DNA from: Bacillota bacterium
Lineage (GTDB): Bacteria > Bacillota > Clostridia > Lutisporales > Lutisporaceae
Assembly: GCA_023230985.1 (NCBI GenBank)
Contig: JALNWH010000017.1
Coordinates: 1-25,222 of the forward strand
DNA: 25,222 bases
Reading direction: 5' to 3'
The notes under the pieces are model-generated. The model was not told the origin of the DNA, made no database searches, and saw only the letters and a program-made list of their open reading frames with translations. Shown here piece after piece: positions 7,068-14,950 of this stretch (position 1 is the first letter of the stretch; each line of letters begins with the position of its first letter). Made by a program: the position numbers and the translations under genes.

Positions 7068-8240
7068 ATGACTTATGCAGGCATTGATGTTGCAAAGGAT
7101 AAGCATGATTGTATTATTGTTGATTCTACCGGGAAAGTACTTTCTAAAGCTTTCACCATCACCAATAATAGAGAAGGGTTTGATGATTTGTTTGCGAATC
7201 TAAAGGGCCATTCTAAAGATTTATCAGACTTAAAAGTAGGGCTGGAAGCAACCGGTCACTACAGCGATAATCTCTTAGAATTCTTGATCGCCAATAATCT
7301 ACCAACTACAGTGATTAATCCGTTGCATACTAATCTTTATAGAAAAGGTCTAAGCCTTAGAAAGACGAAAACGGATAAGGTCGATGCTCATTCTATTGTG
7401 ACTATGCTTAGGACTGAATGTTTAAAGCCCTACTCACAGCCATCTTACCACATTCGTGAACTTAAATCACTAACAAGATATCGTTTTTCTCTTGTGCAAG
7501 ATTGTGCAAAGCTTAAGTCCTCTTTTTCAAGACTATGTGTCATCCTTTTCCCTGAACTGGAAAAGTTAGTTCCATCTTTGCATATAGCTTCTGTATATGC
7601 TTTGTTGTCTGAGCTTCCTAGCGCAAGGACCATATCAGAGTGTCATCTTACCAGATTGACCAACCTGCTTTACAAGGCTTCTAAAGGTCGCTACAGTAAG
7701 GAAAAAGCTATTGAGATTCGTAATGCCGCCAAAGCCTCCATCGGTAGCTACAGCGAGGTAAAGTCCCTTGAATTACAGCAGACATTACAACTCATCTAGC
7801 TGATGGAGAAACAGATTGGGCAAGCTGAGGCAAGAATTAATCCCATTGTAGATAGCCTACATAGTCCCATTATGACTATTCCTGGAATTTCATATCGCAT
7901 GGCCGCCATTATCATTGCTGAAACAGAAAACTTCTCTAATTTTGATTCAGCAGAAAAGGTACTTGCCTTTGCCGGTTTAGAGCCTTCTGTTTACCAGTCA
8001 GGACAACTGACTTCTACTCATGCAAAGATGGTTAAACGAGGTTCTAAATACCTTCGGTATGCTTTGTTTAATGCAACAAAGTATGTCTGTCATTGGGATG
8101 CAGGTTTTAGCCTGTATCTTGCTAAGAAACGTGCTGAGGGCAAAGCTTACAATGTGGCTGTTTCTCATGCAGCCAAAAAGTTAACACGGGTAATTCTGCA
8201 TCTTGTGAAAACAAACAGTCCCTTTGTTAGCCAAGCATAG
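7068..8240 (+). pseudogene. IS110-family DEDD/serine transposase interrupted by an in-frame amber codon
   Basis: AAAGGAG lies 9 bases before the ATG. The frame encodes 390 residues, about normal length, broken only by TAG at 7797-7799 (codon 244). The N-terminal RuvC-like DEDD domain is intact (GIDVAKDKHD, LEATGHY, KTDKVDAHSI), and so is the C-terminal Transposase_20 domain (TIPGISYRMAAI, then AGLEPSVYQSGQ with the conserved catalytic-type Ser, then KRGSKYLRYALF). The same frame resumes at once with LMEKQIGQAEARI, so this is a point mutation (for example CAG or TGG to TAG), not a shift. Unless the codon is suppressed, the two halves are made separately at best and the element cannot move by itself. 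Confidence 0.9.
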
Positions 8241-8444
8241 TTACTATTCTTATCAATCATAATTTTTAATGTAGCTCCTTCTATGGTGCCTAGTTCGTCA
8301 TGCAATTATCAAGGTTCAAGTTAATCTAAATCTCATTTAATAATTAATTCGATTTTTTTCATTTTGGGTCTTGACTTTTAATAGTTGGTCTTTCTATATC
8401 TTAATTTAATTTTACTAGATAACAATATACAAGTCAATATAATG

Positions 8445-8460
8445 AGACAAAGTAGTGTCT
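8445..8460. promoter_or_regulatory. Upstream operator, AGACA-N6-TGTCT
   Basis: AGACA (8445-8449) and TGTCT (8456-8460) form a dyad with a 6-base spacer. The same core, GACA-N6-TGTC, recurs 55 bases downstream in front of the regulator gene. A matching pair about five helical turns apart suggests cooperative binding by the WYL-like repressor. Confidence 0.55.
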
Positions 8461-8497
8461 AATTATATTGTGATCAACTATTATGGTTCAAAGATTA

Positions 8498-8517
8498 ATG
8501 GACAATAATATGTCCAT
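8498..8517. promoter_or_regulatory. Main operator, perfect 20-base palindrome before the regulator gene
   Basis: ATGGACA (8498-8504) and TGTCCAT (8511-8517) are perfect inverted copies around ATAATA, 35 bases before the ATG at 8553 and just upstream of the ribosome site AAGGAAGGAAG. Autoregulation by the encoded HTH protein is the simplest reading. The stretch 8392-8552 otherwise holds no gene. Confidence 0.65.
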
Positions 8518-8552
8518 GATTTATAATATATTTAAGGAAGGAAGTTGAATTT

Positions 8553-9119
8553 ATGAAGACTAATCGAATGTTTGAAATAGTTATGATATTACTAAACGAG
8601 GGCGAAGTTAAGGCTAAGGATTTAGCAGAAAGGTTTAACTGTACCACCAAAACAATATATAGGGATGTAGAATATATAAAAGACAGCGGGATACCAATTA
8701 TAAGTGAATTAGGGCGTAATGGAGGTTTTAAACTAGGTGCAGGATTCTCAAAGAATAATAAGAACTTAAGCCTTAAGGAACAACATACAATTATAAAAGC
8801 CTTAAAAGACCACGGTAGGCTTCCAGAGGAACAATTAGACGAGATTATGGCAACTATAGAAGGTCTCTTTAAGGATGATGGTATAGATTGGATAGATGTA
8901 GGCTTAGGAGACCCTAAGGTAAATGAGAATTTTATCATAATTAAAAATGCAATATACCAGGGTGATACTCTTGAAATAAAAGACAATGATAGGTTGTTAG
9001 AAATAAGGCCTGAGCAGATTTTAATAAGAGAAGATGGGATTTATGTTAAATATTTAGAGTTAGATAAGAAAAAAATGAGAGATATACAAATTAACTATCT
9101 TGAAATAAAAAAAGACTAA
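8553..9119 (+). CDS. YafY/WYL-like transcriptional regulator with a minimal ligand domain
   Basis: The N-terminal 65 residues are a DeoR/HTH_11-type winged helix, clear from AKDLAERFNCTTKTIYRDVEYI and the wing GRNGGFKL. A helical linker follows. The last 50 residues (FIIIKNAIYQGDTLEI, then LLEIRPEQILIREDGIYVKY) align by eye with the core of a WYL domain. The WYL tripeptide itself is missing, and the protein ends at 188 residues where WYL regulators usually reach about 300. WYL proteins commonly control defence operons and sense nucleic acid or nucleotides. Two GACA-N6-TGTC operators lie in front. The gene is immediately downstream of the IS and probably leads the genes to about 14.8 kb. Confidence 0.82.
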   Translation: MKTNRMFEIVMILLNEGEVKAKDLAERFNCTTKTIYRDVEYIKDSGIPIISELGRNGGFKLGAGFSKNNKNLSLKEQHTIIKALKDHGRLPEEQLDEIMATIEGLFKDDGIDWIDVGLGDPKVNENFIIIKNAIYQGDTLEIKDNDRLLEIRPEQILIREDGIYVKYLELDKKKMRDIQINYLEIKKD

Positions 9120-9162
9120 GAGCATTAAAAAAATATTAGTTATAAATGGAGGGATTAATTTA

Positions 9163-9234
9163 TTGAATTTAAGAGGGTTAGCGGAAGAATCCTTCTTAAA
9201 TTTAGAAATAAAAAAATTGAAATATACAAGGTGA
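9163..9234 (+). CDS. Possible 23-residue peptide or gene remnant
   Basis: A TTG at 9163 has GGAGGG about 8 bases before it and opens a frame for MNLRGLAEESFLNLEIKKLK plus YTR. Its stop TGA forms part of the ribosome site GAGGTG of the next gene, so it would be translationally coupled. It could be a leader peptide or the remaining start of a lost gene. Only the ribosome site and the coupling support it. Confidence 0.25.
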   Translation: MNLRGLAEESFLNLEIKKLKYTR

Positions 9235-9243
9235 GGTGTTCTT

Positions 9244-10253
9244 ATGAGTGAAAATATTTATATAGGGCCAGAAGATATAGATGTAATTAATAGTGAAGAA
9301 TTTTCTAGTGATATTTCAAAGTGTTTTTCTACAATTCCAGAGGTGGGACATCCCTTAATTAAAGGTGCAAAACTTGCATTGTCTAATATAGAAAAGATGC
9401 TTTATTCAACCCCTGCCTTTATAAATCTAGTGAAGTCGGCAATACCTAAAGAAACTTTTCAAGCTATACTAACTGATGAACAAAGTAAGAAATTGGCTAA
9501 GGGAACTTTAAAATTGATGACAAAAAAGGATGGCTCTTTAATGGCCAACTTAGTTAATCCAAAGACTAATAAAATAGTATCTACGATATCTTTAGAAAAA
9601 ATCAATATTACACCAGAGATAAGCCAAGCTATGACAAATTATGCAACCCAGATGCAGATTGCCCAAATTGCAGAACAAATTCAAATGATACAGGTTTCAG
9701 TTGAAGAAGTAGACAAGGACAGGAACATGATAGATTGGCCTCCGCATATAGTTGCCAACAGAAACTTTTACAAGCTATGGTTATAAAGAATCAAAAGCTG
9801 AAAGAATTAGCTTTAATACGAATTGTTGGTGATTCAGAGGATAGTAGAAACCTTTTAATGTTAAGCCAAAATGTAAATTTAGACTTCATAAAAAAACAAC
9901 CAGAATCGTTTTGGGGAAAGATATTACCTACATCAAGTCCTGATAAGATGGATGCTAGAATAAATGAAATAAGAGAAAGTTTGTATGCAGTTAATATGGT
10001 TTCGTTTGTAGAGGCAATGGCTTATTTTGAAATGGGTGAAGCAGAAGCAGCACAACAAAGTCTACAATATTATGCTGAATACATACAAAAAACTTATTTA
10101 GATACTAGGGGGTTAGTAGAACGATTAGATTTACTAGATCCTTCACCAGAGAACTACTGGTCTAATACATTGCCTAATATTAATAAGAGGATTATGGAAC
10201 TGCCATATAATGTTGAACAAAAATTATTGGAAGGAGAAAAGGATGGAAATTAA
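9244..10253 (+). pseudogene. Uncharacterised protein gene with one frameshift near 9716
   Basis: The ATG has GAGGTG 7 bases before it. The first frame runs to a stop at 9786, but the protein clearly moves to another frame near 9716: VSVEEVD is followed there by GQEHDRLASAYSCQQKLLQA. Inserting one base joins them into one protein of about 336 residues ending at 10253. It is soluble and helical, with an N-terminal acidic part, a Gln-rich helix (MQIAQIAEQIQMIQVSV) likely to form a coiled coil, and a C-terminal TPR-like helical region containing MAYFEMGEAEAAQQSLQYY. I do not recognise a function. The next small gene starts inside its end. A sequencing error would look identical, so it may be an intact gene. 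Confidence 0.65.
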
Positions 10254-10422
10254 TAAATGTAAAAATAAAAAATGCCAAAGAAATTTACCTGAGGGATATA
10301 AGCATAAATATTGTGAACATTGAAGAAATAAACATGCCCAGTGGGCTAAAAATGGGTTAAAAACAGCAGGCGGAGTTTTTATACTAATGTTAACTAAAGG
10401 GAAGTTTGGGGATAAAGACTAA
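10243..10422 (+). pseudogene. Small zinc-ribbon protein gene interrupted by TGA at a cysteine position
   Basis: The ATG at 10243 follows AAGGAGAAAAGG and overlaps the end of the preceding gene by 11 bases. The frame encodes CKNKKC and YCEH followed by TGA (10321-10323), then RNKHAQWAKNGLKTAGGVFI to a stop at 10420. A four-cysteine zinc knuckle of the form C-X4-C ... C-X2-C needs Cys where the TGA is, so one base change (TGT or TGC to TGA) explains it. The tail after it has a hydrophobic stretch (AGGVFILML). The intact product would be 59 residues. Selenocysteine insertion is a formal alternative, but I see no selenoprotein context. Confidence 0.55.
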
Positions 10423-10485
10423 GATTATAGAGGAATTAATATCTAAACCTGATGAACACTTATTTATAGAAGGATTGGTGATTAT

Positions 10486-11823
10486 ATGTCTAATAATATT
10501 TTAGCAGGAATAATGGGTTTAGTGGTAGGGGATGCCCTAGGTGTACCAGTAGAGTTTCAGGATAGAGAAAGATTGAGAGTTGATTCAGTAACAGATATGA
10601 GAGCTTTTGGAACCTATAACCAGCCAGCAGGAACTTGGTCCGATGATTCCAGTATGACCATAGCTCTTCTAGATAGTTTAAGAAATGGTTTAGACTATAA
10701 GGATATAATGGACAAGTTTTTAGGTTGGTATGGTAGGGGGGAATATACACCTTATGGGGATATATTTGATATTGGAATAGCAACTCGTAAAGCCTTACAA
10801 AGATATTTAGATGGGACATCTCCCTTAGAATCAGGGGGACTATCGGAGTATGATAATGGTAATGGATCCTTAATGAGAATATTACCTATCTTATTCTATT
10901 TACAAGCTAACTATGGAAATGAATTTTCAGATAAAAATGAAGCTTTTGAAATAATACATAAGATTTCAGCCCTGACTCATGGTCATAAAAGAAGTCAAAT
11001 GGCTTGTGGAATATATATTTCCATAGCTCTATCCATTATTCCAGAAAGATGTATAGAGACATCAATTAGTCAAGGAATTTATAGGGCAATGAAATATTAT
11101 AAGAGAAAAGAAGAATTCAAGAATGAACTGAAGCACTTTAATAGGATAGAAGATAAGAATTTCAAAGGACTAGAAGAGGGAGAAATAAAAAGTGGAGGCT
11201 ATGTAGTTGATACACTGGAGGCCTCAATCTGGTGTCTTTTAAACACTGATGACTATAGATCCTGTGTCCTTAAAGCTGTAAACCTAGGAAGTGATACAGA
11301 TACCACAGGAGCAGTAGTAGGTGGACTAGCAGGTCTGAGATATGGTTATGAAAGTATACCTAAAGAATGGTTAGCAACTATTGCTAGAAGAGAATATATA
11401 GAAAATATGTGTGACGATTTATATCTTAGTCTAACTAAAACTAATGTAGAAAAGTTACTTTCTTATATTCCATATTTTGAAGCAATAAAAGGAAAAGATG
11501 TTTGTTCTTGGACGGGGGGAGGCAAAAATCCAGATGGTAGCTTTACTTCTTCATATCCTGTATATGAAGGAAGGTTTTTAGAATTTATAGATGATTTTTA
11601 TAAAACGAATCTAATCGTTTATAATTATTTGGATATTGTAAATAGAGTTGATATTGGGCTCATTGATGATTATATAAATGAGGCTGATTTAGAGCTACTT
11701 AAAGCCATATTAACTGGTTATATCAGGCAGGAAAGGTTTAATGACGGATTATGGGGAGAGGCAGTTAGTAAAGGAATTTTTTTAAAAACATTATATAGAT
11801 TTAGGGAATTATTTAAAAAATAA
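10486..11823 (+). CDS. ADP-ribosylglycohydrolase fused to a DUF6508-like domain
   Basis: This enzyme family removes ADP-ribose from proteins, nucleic acids or small molecules using two Mg ions. Residues 1 to about 300 form the ADPRH fold: GLVVGDALGVPVEF near residue 11, the first metal motif GTWSDDSSMT near 49, DNGNGSLMRILP near 121, HGHKRSQMACG near 165, and the second metal motif GSDTDTTGAVVGGLAG near 266. All metal ligands are present. The last 130 residues (CSWTGGG onward, ending LLKAILTGYIRQERFNDGLW and a basic helix) look like DUF6508, often found as a separate protein. AGAAGGA lies 9 bases before the ATG. It stands between the zinc-ribbon gene and the DUF262 gene in the same direction. 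It could reverse host or phage ADP-ribosylation or serve a defence module. Confidence 0.88.
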   Translation: MSNNILAGIMGLVVGDALGVPVEFQDRERLRVDSVTDMRAFGTYNQPAGTWSDDSSMTIALLDSLRNGLDYKDIMDKFLGWYGRGEYTPYGDIFDIGIATRKALQRYLDGTSPLESGGLSEYDNGNGSLMRILPILFYLQANYGNEFSDKNEAFEIIHKISALTHGHKRSQMACGIYISIALSIIPERCIETSISQGIYRAMKYYKRKEEFKNELKHFNRIEDKNFKGLEEGEIKSGGYVVDTLEASIWCLLNTDDYRSCVLKAVNLGSDTDTTGAVVGGLAGLRYGYESIPKEWLATIARREYIENMCDDLYLSLTKTNVEKLLSYIPYFEAIKGKDVCSWTGGGKNPDGSFTSSYPVYEGRFLEFIDDFYKTNLIVYNYLDIVNRVDIGLIDDYINEADLELLKAILTGYIRQERFNDGLWGEAVSKGIFLKTLYRFRELFKK

Positions 11824-11866
11824 AAATTGCATCTGAGAAAAATGTGTAAGCAGTAAAGGAGGAGAA

Positions 11867-14836
11867 ATGTTGGCTAATGAATTAATTTCTTTATCAATAC
11901 TTTTTCAAAATAAACTATTTAGAATACCAGATTATCAGCGGGGCTATGCATGGAAACATGAACAGTTGGTAGACTTCTGGGAGGATCTAGTAAATCTTCA
12001 TGAAGATAGATACCATTATACTGGACTTTTATCATTAAAAGCTATTAGTAAAAAAGAAACGAAGTTATGGAAAGAAGATGATTGGCTAGTTGATATAGGC
12101 TACACACCATACCATATTGTGGATGGACAACAGCGATTAACTACATTTTCAGTATTAATGTATGAAATAATTAACCTTATTAAAAACATTGAGGAAAACA
12201 AAGATAAAAAGGAAGAGGAAATATTTCTTGGTTATGAATCAATAAAGGATATCCGGATTAAATATATTTTAAGAAAAAGACCACCTCAAAACATAATAAC
12301 TACCTATATGTTTGGGTATGAGTCAGATAATCCAAGTTATAATTACCTTAAACACAAAATATTTGAAGAACCCTTTGGAGGTAATATATTAGAAACCTAT
12401 TATACTAAGAACTTGAAGTATGCAAAAGGTTTTTTTGAAAGTAATTTAAAAGCCTTATATGAAGAAGAGGGCCTTGGCAGTATTGAGTCTTTATATAGAA
12501 AATTAACTTTGAAACTAATGTTCAATGTACATGAAATTGAAGATGATTATGATGTTTTTGTAGCTTTTGAGACAATGAATAATCGAGGAAAAAGATTAAC
12601 AAATTTGGAGTTGCTAAAAAACAGACTTATTTATCTAACTACCCTATTTGAAGATTATGAGTTGGGAAAAGATGATAAGGATCAACTGAGAAAAAATATC
12701 AATAATGCCTGGAAAGAGATTTATTTCCAGCTTGGTAGAAATCAAAATAGGCCTCTTTCAGATGATGATTTTTTAAGGGCTCATTGGTCTATATATTTTC
12801 AATATACCCGTAGAAAAGGGGATGACTATATTAGATTTTTATTAAACAAATTTTCTGCGAAAAATATATTTGATAAACATACTATAGTTGTTGAAAATGA
12901 TATAAGTGAATTCCCTATTGAGGATGAAGACTTTGGTGATGAAGATATAATTGAAGATATTGCAGAGGATACCATATTGGTTAGCAAACTTGCTCCTTCT
13001 GAAATAAAAGATTATGTAAATAGTTTAAAAGATTTCGCTCAATATTGGTACTATAGTTTTTTCCCCTATGACTGTAATGATATAAACGATGAAGAGAAGA
13101 GATGGATAAGTAGATTAAATAGAATTGGTATTGTTTATTTTAGACCTTTAGTTACCATAGCCCTAAAACTTAAGGATGCAACAAAAGATACTGAAAGAAT
13201 TTCTCTATTTAAAGAAATAGAAAGATTTATTTTTCTTTGTTTTAGGGTAGGTGGATTTAATGCAAGTTATAAAAGCAGTGACTATTATAATAAGAGCAGG
13301 GATGCATTACAGGGAAAAACAAGTCTTAATTTTATTACTGATGATTTGAAAAAGACTGTAGATGAAGATATAAATTCAATTATTGCTAACTTTATAACTC
13401 GTACTGATAGAAGGTTTGATGCAGGGGTAGGATTTTATGGATGGAGGGAATTAAAATACTTTCTATATGAATATGAGACTGAACTGTCCATAAAGAATAA
13501 TATACAAAAAGTTGATTGGAGACTATTTACTAAGGTTGAAAAAGATAAAGTGACAATTGAACACATCTTGCCACAAACACCTACAAAATGGTATTGGAGG
13601 AATCAGTTTAGACAATACAGTGATGAAGAAATTAAAATACTGTCTTCATCACTGGGCAATTTACTGCCTTTAGCACAAAGTATAAATTCTTCTTTACAAA
13701 ATGATAGTTTTCCTGATAAAAAGAATCCTAGCTCAGGTGAAAGGGGTTACTATAAGGGATCTAATTCTGAAATAGAAATATCTATGGAAGAGGATTGGAC
13801 AGCAAATAGCATATTAGATAGAGGAATTAGGTTATTGGAGTTTATGGAAAAGAGATGGAAGTTAAATCTGTCAGATGAAGATAAATCTAAACTTCTTCAT
13901 ATTGAATTTGTAAATGAAATCAGAGAAGAAGTACCTGAGTTAGAAAAAGAAACAGGGATAGCGATTATAAATAATCCAAACCCAGATAATTCTAATATTA
14001 AATTTACTGAAACAAGAACCTTAAGATATAATTTCTGGTATAATTTTGTAGGATATTGCAAAGGTATTGGGAGGGATGCAGATATTGCAACACAAAAACC
14101 CTCACATGTTAATTGGTATGATGTTGCAGTTGGTAGTGGATCTTATCATATATTCTTTCAAATTTTAAAACAAAATATTTTGAGAATAGGTATATATGTA
14201 TATAAACCTGAGAATTTCGCAAAATTAGAATCTTTAAAATCAAAAATAGAAGAAGCTTATGGCTCGAAGCTTGAGTGGCATACAAGCCGAGATACTAGCA
14301 CAGCCAAGAGAATATTACACTCTATAGAAGCAGATGTATTTAATTCAGAATTATATTTTCAGAACTTCGAGTGGTTAATTTCACAATTTGATAAATTGAA
14401 AATTGCTTTAGAAAAGTCAAATATTAGTGAAATAAATATTAATGAACCTTTTTCCAAAAGCCATACTAATAATAATACTCAGGCTTTGCTAACTATAGAT
14501 GAACAAATGATAGAGACTGTAAATACATTGATTGAAAATCATGGATTAGGTTATATAGCAACATCCCAAGAAATATATAAAATAATATCAGATGAATATG
14601 GTACCAAACCAGGTTCCATTATACCATCAGATTACTGTTATAATCGTATAAACAATGGGATTAGTTTGGATAAACCTGCCATATTCGAGTATATAACAAG
14701 GGGTAAATATAAGTGTTTAGGTTTAGATTATTTATATAATGGAGAAATTTATCATAAAGCTAAGGATATGCCTGAAATACTTGTTGGTCAATGTATAAAT
14801 GGAGAACGATTCTTGAACGATATATTAAATAAATAA
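11867..14836 (+). CDS. DUF262-DUF1524-DUF4268 protein (GmrSD-like type IV restriction factor)
   Basis: AAGGAGG precedes the ATG. The 989-residue protein contains several domains in order. DUF262 has PDYQRGYAW at residues 21-29, DGQQRLTT at 86-93 and the FETMNNRGKRLTNLELLKNR block near 232, the ParB/Srx-like NTPase fold. DUF1524 has the His-Me-finger nuclease pattern IEHILPQTP near 563, then SLGNLLPLAQSINSSLQNDS near 600. A DUF4268-type segment starts near 722 (NFWYNFVGYCKG). A C-terminal domain of about 110 residues may be a winged helix followed by a small beta domain. GmrSD enzymes use nucleotide hydrolysis to cut modified phage DNA. All signature residues are visible, so I expect it to be active. 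The C-terminal additions probably recognise the target. Confidence 0.88.
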   Translation: MLANELISLSILFQNKLFRIPDYQRGYAWKHEQLVDFWEDLVNLHEDRYHYTGLLSLKAISKKETKLWKEDDWLVDIGYTPYHIVDGQQRLTTFSVLMYEIINLIKNIEENKDKKEEEIFLGYESIKDIRIKYILRKRPPQNIITTYMFGYESDNPSYNYLKHKIFEEPFGGNILETYYTKNLKYAKGFFESNLKALYEEEGLGSIESLYRKLTLKLMFNVHEIEDDYDVFVAFETMNNRGKRLTNLELLKNRLIYLTTLFEDYELGKDDKDQLRKNINNAWKEIYFQLGRNQNRPLSDDDFLRAHWSIYFQYTRRKGDDYIRFLLNKFSAKNIFDKHTIVVENDISEFPIEDEDFGDEDIIEDIAEDTILVSKLAPSEIKDYVNSLKDFAQYWYYSFFPYDCNDINDEEKRWISRLNRIGIVYFRPLVTIALKLKDATKDTERISLFKEIERFIFLCFRVGGFNASYKSSDYYNKSRDALQGKTSLNFITDDLKKTVDEDINSIIANFITRTDRRFDAGVGFYGWRELKYFLYEYETELSIKNNIQKVDWRLFTKVEKDKVTIEHILPQTPTKWYWRNQFRQYSDEEIKILSSSLGNLLPLAQSINSSLQNDSFPDKKNPSSGERGYYKGSNSEIEISMEEDWTANSILDRGIRLLEFMEKRWKLNLSDEDKSKLLHIEFVNEIREEVPELEKETGIAIINNPNPDNSNIKFTETRTLRYNFWYNFVGYCKGIGRDADIATQKPSHVNWYDVAVGSGSYHIFFQILKQNILRIGIYVYKPENFAKLESLKSKIEEAYGSKLEWHTSRDTSTAKRILHSIEADVFNSELYFQNFEWLISQFDKLKIALEKSNISEININEPFSKSHTNNNTQALLTIDEQMIETVNTLIENHGLGYIATSQEIYKIISDEYGTKPGSIIPSDYCYNRINNGISLDKPAIFEYITRGKYKCLGLDYLYNGEIYHKAKDMPEILVGQCINGERFLNDILNK

Positions 14837-14845
14837 GGAAATTAA

Positions 14846-14876
14846 TAAAAAAGGGACTAACCAAAAGGCCAGTCCT
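14846..14876 (-). terminator. Terminator for the minus-strand rhuM/hsdM genes
   Basis: On the minus strand GGACTGG (within 14867-14875) pairs with the TTAGTCC side around a CCTTTTGG centre and runs into a C and six Ts. It stands 67 bases after the rhuM stop codon and between convergent genes. Confidence 0.55.
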
Positions 14877-14902
14877 ACTCATCTTTACCACCAACCTTTT
14901 TT

Positions 14903-14950
14903 AATTCACAATTAATAATTATAAATTCTGCATTATAAATTATTAATTAT
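14903..14950. repeat. AT-rich repeat, copy 1, at the rhuM stop codon
   Basis: AATTCACAATTA, ATAATTATAAATT, GCATTATAAATTA and ATTA follow one another and include the complement of the rhuM stop codon. It is the same unit, in the same orientation, as the copy at 15989. The part around TGCAT is an imperfect palindrome, as in small interspersed repeats of Clostridia. Confidence 0.65.

Larger units (their letters stand above)
6821..8391 (+). mobile_element. IS110-family insertion sequence (IS110 group), about 1.57 kb, with CT cores at both ends
   Basis: I set the ends from agreement between the element's own RNA guides and its borders. The left core CT is 6821-6822 and the right core CT 8390-8391. 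There are no terminal inverted repeats and no target duplication beyond the dinucleotide, as is usual for IS110. Joining the flanks gives GTACATACTC-CT-TTCTATATC as the empty site. The 250-base leader before the transposase holds the predicted bridge RNA, which places it in the IS110 rather than the IS1111 group. Nothing else is visible in the 150 bases after the transposase gene. Confidence 0.8.

Noticed and set aside
7797..7799. TAG in the transposase as a pyrrolysine codon.
   Set aside because: The position is not a known functional site, no pyl genes are in the window, and TAG otherwise acts as an ordinary stop. A point mutation is simpler.
10390..10485. Short frame overlapping the start of the ADP-ribosylglycohydrolase gene, containing EELISKPDEHLFIEGLVI.
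   Set aside because: It has no convincing start or ribosome site and is too short to tell from chance. It may be a remnant, but I cannot support it.
10490..10819. Minus-strand ORF of 109 codons over the ADP-ribosylglycohydrolase.
   Set aside because: It is antisense to strongly conserved metal-binding motifs and is a shadow frame.
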